The notes below the pieces were generated by a model, which made no database searches, had not been told where the DNA came from, and saw nothing but the letters and a program-made list of their open reading frames with translations. DNA of 64,000 nucleotides from Notolepis coatsorum (Eukaryota > Chordata > Actinopteri > Aulopiformes > Paralepididae), in NCBI GenBank assembly GCA_963971535.1, contig OZ020588.1:124225943-124289942 (forward strand), in the 5' to 3' direction. This document shows positions 57,513 through 64,000 of the stretch, piece by piece. Each line of letters begins with the position of its first letter. Positions within the stretch are counted from its first letter, which is position 1. A program made the position numbers and the translations under genes.

Positions 57513-57819
57513 GTACAATACAGTACAGCTCAATACACACAATTGTTAAGGGATTGATTGATTGATTGAAAACTTTATTAACAGATTGCAGAATGGGTAC
57601 AATACAGTACAGCTCAATACACACAATTGTTATGGGGATGTAGACCAGAGAAAGACTTTAGTCTTGTTTACATCAGGGTCCCCCATTTTCAATTCATCGT
57701 AACATATATGACATACATGACATACAGATAGACAGTACTGCTAGATCTATACATTTATGACATACCAGATTTGCAAATACAGTACTGTGTGTGATACAAA
57801 AATATAGAGTGTTTTGTGA

Positions 57820-58673
57820 TGAATGTTTTAAGTTGGTTGTTTATCAATGACTCCAGGATTTTTGCTAGACAGGATAACTTGGAGATTGGTCTGTAATTAT
57901 TTAGGTCACTTTTATCCCCCCCTTTATGCAAGGGGGTCACATGGGCTGTTTTCCAGGCAACAGGAACCACACCTGTTAGTAGTGAGAGATTAAATATGTG
58001 TGTTATTGGCTTTGAAACCAATGGTGCAGCTACTGTAGTTTGAGGAAAAAAGGATCCAACCCATCCTCTCCAGTTGATTTCCTGGTATCAATGGCTTGAA
58101 GTGCCTCAAGAACAGAGTTTACAGACAAGGGTTGTAAATTAAACTGAAAATCATTTCCTATCTGCACAGGGAATGTACAGGGCTCCTGATCCTGTCCACC
58201 TGGTGGCCCTACATGGCTATTCTCAAATAGATGACCAGCTTCGATAAAATGTTGGTTTATGGCTAAACAGACCTCTTTTTGTTCCGAGATCAAGGATTCA
58301 CCCTTTCTAATCTCTGTAGGGAGGGAAATTGTGGTTCTGGTCTTATTTAAATTCACCGCCTTCCAAAATTTAGCAGGATCTGAGTAGTAGCTGGTTACTA
58401 TTCTAAGTGATACTCAACTTTAGCCGTTCTCACAGATGCTGTACATTTATTTCTGAGCCGTCTAAATGCTGCCCAGTGAGACTGATCACCAGAGCGTCTG
58501 GCAAGTGACCAGGCTCTATCTCTCTCCTTAAGCAAGGCAGATAATTCAGGTGTGAACCAAGGGATTAATCTATTTTTTATTCTAAGCCTTTTATAAGGTG
58601 CATGTTTATTAGCAATTGGGAGAAAGGTTTTTGAAAAAAAGTTGAGTGCTACTTCGACATCGGGAATCTCCAA
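57820..58673 (-). pseudogene. LINE-X ORF2: linker and N-terminal reverse transcriptase
   Basis: It contains FLPIANKHAPYKRLRIKNRL, WAAFRRLRNKCTASVRTAK and ALQAIDTRKSTGEDGLDPFF, then ITHIFNLSLLTGVVPVAWKT and LNNYRPISKLSCLAKILESL, ending at INNQLKTFITKHSIF. In intact LINEs this last block leads into the QSGFR and catalytic motif A region. Here it is replaced by LINE-Y 3' UTR. Two stops or frameshifts separate the segments (58357-58397, 58022-58029). Confidence 0.8.
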
Positions 58674-58705
58674 TGTGTAGTGGATGTCGCTATGGAATAG
58701 GTCAA

Positions 58706-59227
58706 TTAGAAAAGCCTGATACTAAAGTTTTTCATATTCCTTTTGTTAATAATGCAGGACTGTGATTTCTCTAATCGAGAGTTTCTAACACAAGCTATAG
58801 GACAGTGATCACTAACACCTAATTCAAAAACACCACAAGCACTAATTTTATCAGTCTTATTAGAAAACATTAAGTCAATTATACTTGACCTAGAATAATC
58901 TTTTAGATTTGGCCTGGTGGGTTCAGTAACCAACTGAGATAAGCCAATGCTACTACTAATGTCTCTAAGATGGTTTGAATCATTACTAAGCCAATCAATA
59001 TTAAAATCCTCTAGAACTATCAGTTCAACATTTGAGTACTGAGATAGTAACTCTGCTATCCTATCAATAGAGTTAACATCGGCTGATGGGGGTCTATAGA
59101 CTCCAGTCACATTAACAGAATTATTGGGTCCCAAATAAATGTTTAAAACAAGGATTTCAAAACATTTTGGAATTGTTACAGTGTTTAAAATAGTCACAGA
59201 AAAAATAGACTTTACATAAATAGCCAC
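58706..59227 (-). pseudogene. LINE-X endonuclease domain
   Basis: Endonuclease segment with SVNVTGVYRPPSA, ELIVLEDFNIDWLS (normally GDFN, so the Gly is changed to Glu), RPNLKDYSRSSIIDLMFSN and GVSDHCPIACV (SDH catalytic block). The N-terminal part with the catalytic Glu lies in the decayed 59228-59300 stretch (FGGVAIYVK) and beyond. Confidence 0.8.
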
Positions 59228-59304
59228 CCCTCCAAAACGTGTCGAAGTTGTTAATGAAGGTATGGCCAGTGGCAGTACATAAAGTCTGCAACCAGCAATG
59301 CAGA

Positions 59305-59883
59305 CTAAAAATGCTCAGAGCCATGTCTTAAAGATAGAATAGGACCGGAGAGGACACAGTGTTTTCCTAGGCTCTCTATGGTTAATGCCAGAGACATAAG
59401 GTCAGATTGAAGCTTGGTCAATTGCCTGGATAACACATCATTGGTCCCTACATGTAAAATCACAGTGTGAACAGAGGGATGACTCTCAATGATAGAGGGC
59501 ACCCGTTCCATAAGATCAGTCACCTTAGCACCAGAAAAACAGTATGATATGGCACAGGGAAGTTTAATAGACCTGATGATGGAGTCACCAATCAAGAGGA
59601 CTTTGGGTTTGCCCTCATGGAAACCTCCATCATAGATGGAAAGCCTTGGGTGATTTTCAGCTGCCACTGGGACAGGGTAGACAACAGGTCCCCCAGGGTC
59701 CATGGAGGAGGAGGAGGGGGGCGGCGGCGACGGTGCGAGTGCAGACCATGAGGGTTGATATACAGGAGAGCGCTGCCGAGGTGAACTGGGGGAGGAGTGG
59801 TCCCTACGAGCTCTCTTGTTCCCGGGCTGGGGGTCAGATGGAGAAGATGAAGAGTGGTCCCTACGAGCTCTCTTGTTGATCAA
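59305..59883 (-). pseudogene. LINE-X ORF1 with SGNH hydrolase domain
   Basis: Same protein as at 52276: a Ser/Pro/Arg-rich N-terminus, then KVLLIGDSIIRSIK, a VTDLMERVPSIIESHPSVHT helix, [14 protein letters not shown], and beyond that KLQSDLMSLALTIESLGKHC and VLSGPILSLRHGSEHF before a stop. The GDS and GTND blocks are visible. The late Asp/His block is not obvious, so the copy is probably truncated by an early stop or frameshift. Confidence 0.8.
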
Positions 59884-60232
59884 ATGATCAAATGATGACT
59901 ACTACTTACTAAAGGTAAAAGGTTTTAAAAATGAATGTTTAAAAGTACTAAAAACCAACAAAGAAATACCAAACACTAACAAACATTCAGCACAGACAAT
60001 GTGGATGCTGCCATCTTGGATTTCTTTTATTTATTAATTTTTTATTTGAGCGGCTTCCTATAATAGCTGATACTGAGCAGTACCTGGCTAACTGCTTGGC
60101 CTTCCTTTTTTTTTTTTTTTTTTTCTTTTTTTTTTACAGTTTTTCTTTATTTTCCCTTTTCAACATGAAACAAGACAATACAATACAATACAATAACAAT
60201 ACTAATAAACAAGACATCACAGGACAATAACA

Positions 60233-61435
<1,203 letters not shown>

Positions 61436-61969
61436 TCATTTTAGTTTATCACAGTGCCAAAACATGTGTAGAAATGTTCCTTCGTTAGTTTTACATCTAG
61501 GACAGTTTATTGAATTATCTCTAGACATTTTATGCATTTTTATTGGAGTTAAATACAATTTATGGATACATTTAAAATTTGCTTCTTTGATTTTGTTACT
61601 TGTAAATGGAAAGTGTATTCTATCACAAATATTTAGCCATGTATTTTCTGCAAATTTCATGGTTAGGTCTGTCTCCCAGATCCTCAACAAAGGCAAAAAA
61701 GATGAGTGACATTCTTTGGAGAAGATGTCATAAAATTCACTAATTTTACCTTTAATTGTGGTCGATGACATTAGTATTTCTTCTATTTCATGTAATTCTA
61801 GTCTTAGTTTATTTTCTCTTCTCAGTATGTGTATAATGTTTCTCATTTGTAAATATTTAAAGAAATCAGTATTTGGGATGGCATATTCTGTTCTTAAATC
61901 CATAAATGATTTTAACTGCATATTTGTATGAAACAGGTCTTTTAATTGACTTATCCCAACTGAGCCCAT
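61436..61969 (-). pseudogene. L1 ORF2 C-terminal domain
   Basis: The frame has the C-terminal L1 features ISQLKDLFHTN, FKYLQMRNII and KCIHKLYLTPIKMHKMSRDN, followed by a Cys-rich knuckle (CPRCKTNEGTFLHMFWHC), the CCHC-like motif at the end of L1 ORF2. Normal codon order, but separated by stops from the reverse transcriptase part. Confidence 0.85.
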
Positions 61970-62256
61970 TTGAGTATATTAATTGATCTTAGATGTTTAT
62001 CTAGATCAGGATTGTGATAGATAGGAGAGTATATGGAGGTACAATTGGTGATACCCAGTTTTTTTTAGCAGTCCTTCCAAGCACATAGTGTGTTAAAAAC
62101 AGTGAAGCAATTACCTATGTTTCTTATCTTTTTAAATTGTTTTATAAATATGAGAGAGTCCAATGGTAACGGGTCAACAAATGTAGCTTCTAACTGAAAC
62201 CACTGTGAGTCCCGTCTTCCCAACGACCATGACAGTACATTTCTTAATTGGGCTGA

Positions 62257-63344
62257 TCAAAAATAATGTTGGAGGTTGGGGAGACCGAGACCTCCCATGG
62301 ATTCTGGCTTCATAAGTGTCAATAACTTTATCCTAGGCATTTTGTTGCACCAAATACATTTTGAGATGGGTCTATTCATAGATTTGAAAAATTCTGTAGA
62401 TAAGTAATATGGTAACATTTGAAAAAGGAAATTTAGTCTTGGAAGGACGTTCATTCTTATTACATTTATTCTTCCCAGCAGAGATAATGGGAGCGTGGAC
62501 CATTTACACAAATCAGTTTTTATCTTTTCTATAAGAGGACAATAGTTTTCCCTGTACAAGTTCTCTAGTTGCGGTGTAATGTTTATTCCCAAATATTTAA
62601 ACCCTTCTGGAGACCAATTAAAAGGATATGTTTTATACATCGTTTCGGTTGGGGTCATATGCAGGAGACAAGCATTTGATTTATTAAAGTTTAACTTATA
62701 TCCAGAGTATTTTCCAAATTGTTCTATTTCGTTATATAAGTGTGATAAGGACTGTTCTGGGTCTTTTATGTATAAAATAATGTCATCTGTGTATAAGGAT
62801 ATTTTATGTTCCTCCTTATTCATTTTCAGTCCTTTAATGTGAATATTGTCTCGTACACATGACGCCAGCAATTCAATCACCATCGCGAAGAGTGAACTCG
62901 ACAGTGGGCATCCTTGTCTTGTCCCTCTCGTTAGTGTAAAAAAATCAGAGGAAGCTCCATTGGTAATGACAGCTGCTTTAGGATTTTTATAGATTGCTTT
63001 AATCCAAGCGATAAAGTTTGGTCCCATATTAAGCTTGTCAAGTATAGAAAAAAGAAAGTTCCATCGAAGGCCTTCTCTGCGTCCAGTGATAGGAGCAGAG
63101 AAGGGCTCCGACTGGTGTCCAAATGGTTTATTACATTTAAAAGTCTCCTTATATTGTCAGCAGAATATCTCCCTTTTATGAAACCTGATTGGTCTGTGTT
63201 GTGAAGGGCCAGATTAAACCGAATATATATATTTATTATATATATATATTTAATTGTATTTGTATATTCTCTAATATTCCTTGATATCCCTTGTATATTC
63301 CTTGTACAATATGCATTGAATATCCATTCTAGCCTACTGAACAT
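62257..63344 (-). pseudogene. L1 ORF2 reverse transcriptase
   Basis: Two overlapping frames. 63344-62931 carries [20 protein letters not shown] and [12 protein letters not shown] (motif A). 63027-62257 carries [36 protein letters not shown] (motif B) and SLYTDDIILYI (motif C), then KYSGYKLNFNKSNAC, LGINITPQL and MGGLGLPNLQHYF. Motif C reads YTDD where L1 normally has YADD. A frameshift after KAFD splits motif A from motif B. Not functional. Confidence 0.88.
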
Positions 63345-64000
63345 CCCATAATAGTCTCCATTCTACTATTGGTCGAGACCTTGGTGCCAGGCTGCCATAC
63401 CCCCCAGACCCAGTTCAAACGTACCGCTCAACATGTACGAACAAGTCCTAGTTCCGCGTAGGAATCTGGCTACCGCACCACTAACGGTACTATTTGTTCA
63501 TAGTGCGTATATATACTGCGCTACTAAAGTAGGACTTCCTTTTCAGTCCAGTTTCTTACCCTCCAATAGAGTGACAGACGTAAAGCCTCCCCGCGACGCC
63601 ACGTGTGGGAGTAAGGCCAAGTTCGGCCTACCATCGGTATTGAGACATCGTGTATATTAATATTTGAATAGTCATATTTGGCACTATATCATCGAGTTGG
63701 ACGTAGTCTATTAAGCTAATAATAGTCTATTCATATGTAGTGCTTCGTGCGGTGAGAATACTACCGTAGTCAGCACCCCATCGTTTCGGGCAGAGAACTG
63801 GCTGCTTATCCAGGATGATCGACCCCATGTGAGATTGCACCCGAGGAGCCCCAGAGCCGACGAGCGAGTGGACCTGTATACCGGATTATTCGACCGACGA
63901 CAGCCCGCCTTCCCAGGCACGGATTATGCTTTGTGTACAGTGATTATTCCATGGATAAAGACCCCCGACACTGCCGTGTGTTGGAACCCCCCCCCCCCCT
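63231..64000. other. No gene recognised
   Basis: An (AT)n tract at 63223-63252, then sequence of balanced composition without an ORF I can assign. Several runs of C (63400-63412, 63987-63999) occur. It could be the start of another repeat, but nothing diagnostic is visible. Confidence 0.4.

Larger units (their letters stand above)
57553..60103 (-). mobile_element. LINE X/Y chimera, copy 1
   Basis: Minus strand: 5' UTR (from 60103), ORF1 with SGNH domain (59883-59305), endonuclease (59227-58706), linker (58673-58398), reverse transcriptase fingers (58356-57820). Then an abrupt switch at about 57800-57810 to the LINE-Y 3' UTR and (AATC)n tail at 57553. No reverse transcriptase palm is present. 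The element is therefore an RT-less LINE body with the tail of another family. Confidence 0.8.

Noticed and set aside
63345..64000. LTR or DIRS-type element at the right edge
   Set aside because: No paired terminus, ORF or polypurine tract is visible within the window, so no call is made.

Overview
This window is vertebrate nuclear DNA, most likely from a ray-finned fish. It has no bacterial-style gene organisation. It holds very long dinucleotide and trinucleotide microsatellites, fish-type LINEs (Rex1/CR1/L2-like and L1), several hAT families with diagnostic 8-bp target duplications, Ty3/gypsy LTR elements and tRNA-derived SINE-like pieces. Host coding sequence is sparse. The clearest host exon is a minus-strand exon (34295 leftward) matching the start of the last coding exon of the P/Q-type calcium channel gene CACNA1A. 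A second host-derived item is a tandemly repeated pseudo-exon resembling CAND1/CAND2 exon 2 (36.6-42.1 kb). The species cannot be named from sequence alone.

Layout. 0.4-3.3 kb: end of a hAT element, a (GT)n array, a foldback element and tail-to-tail LINE 3' ends. 3.4-5.3 kb: an inverted-repeat element that carries both a 293-bp hAT MITE and a 5'-truncated Rex1-like LINE. 5.6-9.7 kb: microsatellites, a near-perfect 260-bp palindrome, an L2 tail, and an inverted-repeat element with tRNA-like sequences inside. 9.9-10.6 kb: a purine-rich then pyrimidine-rich tract with a minisatellite. 11-17.2 kb: small DNA transposons and a hAT copy abutting a degenerate GTF2IRD2-like hAT transposase. 19-24.4 kb: an old LINE interrupted by a hAT element, itself interrupted by a near full-length LINE lying inside a (CT)n array. 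25-30 kb: a SINE, LINE tails and a gag-like fragment. 30.2-33.7 kb: the best-preserved Rex1-like LINE, one frameshift from an open ORF2. 33.7-34.3 kb: the CACNA1A exon.

From 35 kb the nesting deepens. An L2 copy is followed by a CAND-like pseudo-exon split by a 4.6-kb hAT element (TSD CTCTAGAG), which holds a 727-codon LINE ORF. The next tandem repeat unit is the matching empty site. At 43.7-51.3 kb lies a Ty3/gypsy element with an intact 1289-codon gag-pol, a 5-bp TSD and LTRs with no difference seen by eye. A 3.1-kb hAT element carrying older LINE and MITE cargo has landed in its 5' LTR. At 52-55.6 kb a LINE 5' region with an SGNH-hydrolase ORF1 is fused to a 5'-truncated gypsy chromovirus pol plus LTR. 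At 55.8-60.1 kb are copies of a chimeric LINE whose reverse transcriptase is cut off and joined to the 3' UTR of a different LINE family. 60.1-63.2 kb is a degenerate L1.

The genes do not form a pathway. The biology here is transposon nesting, hitch-hiking and exon damage around a neuronal calcium-channel gene. All statements come from reading the sequence by eye. Family names are recognition calls, not database results.
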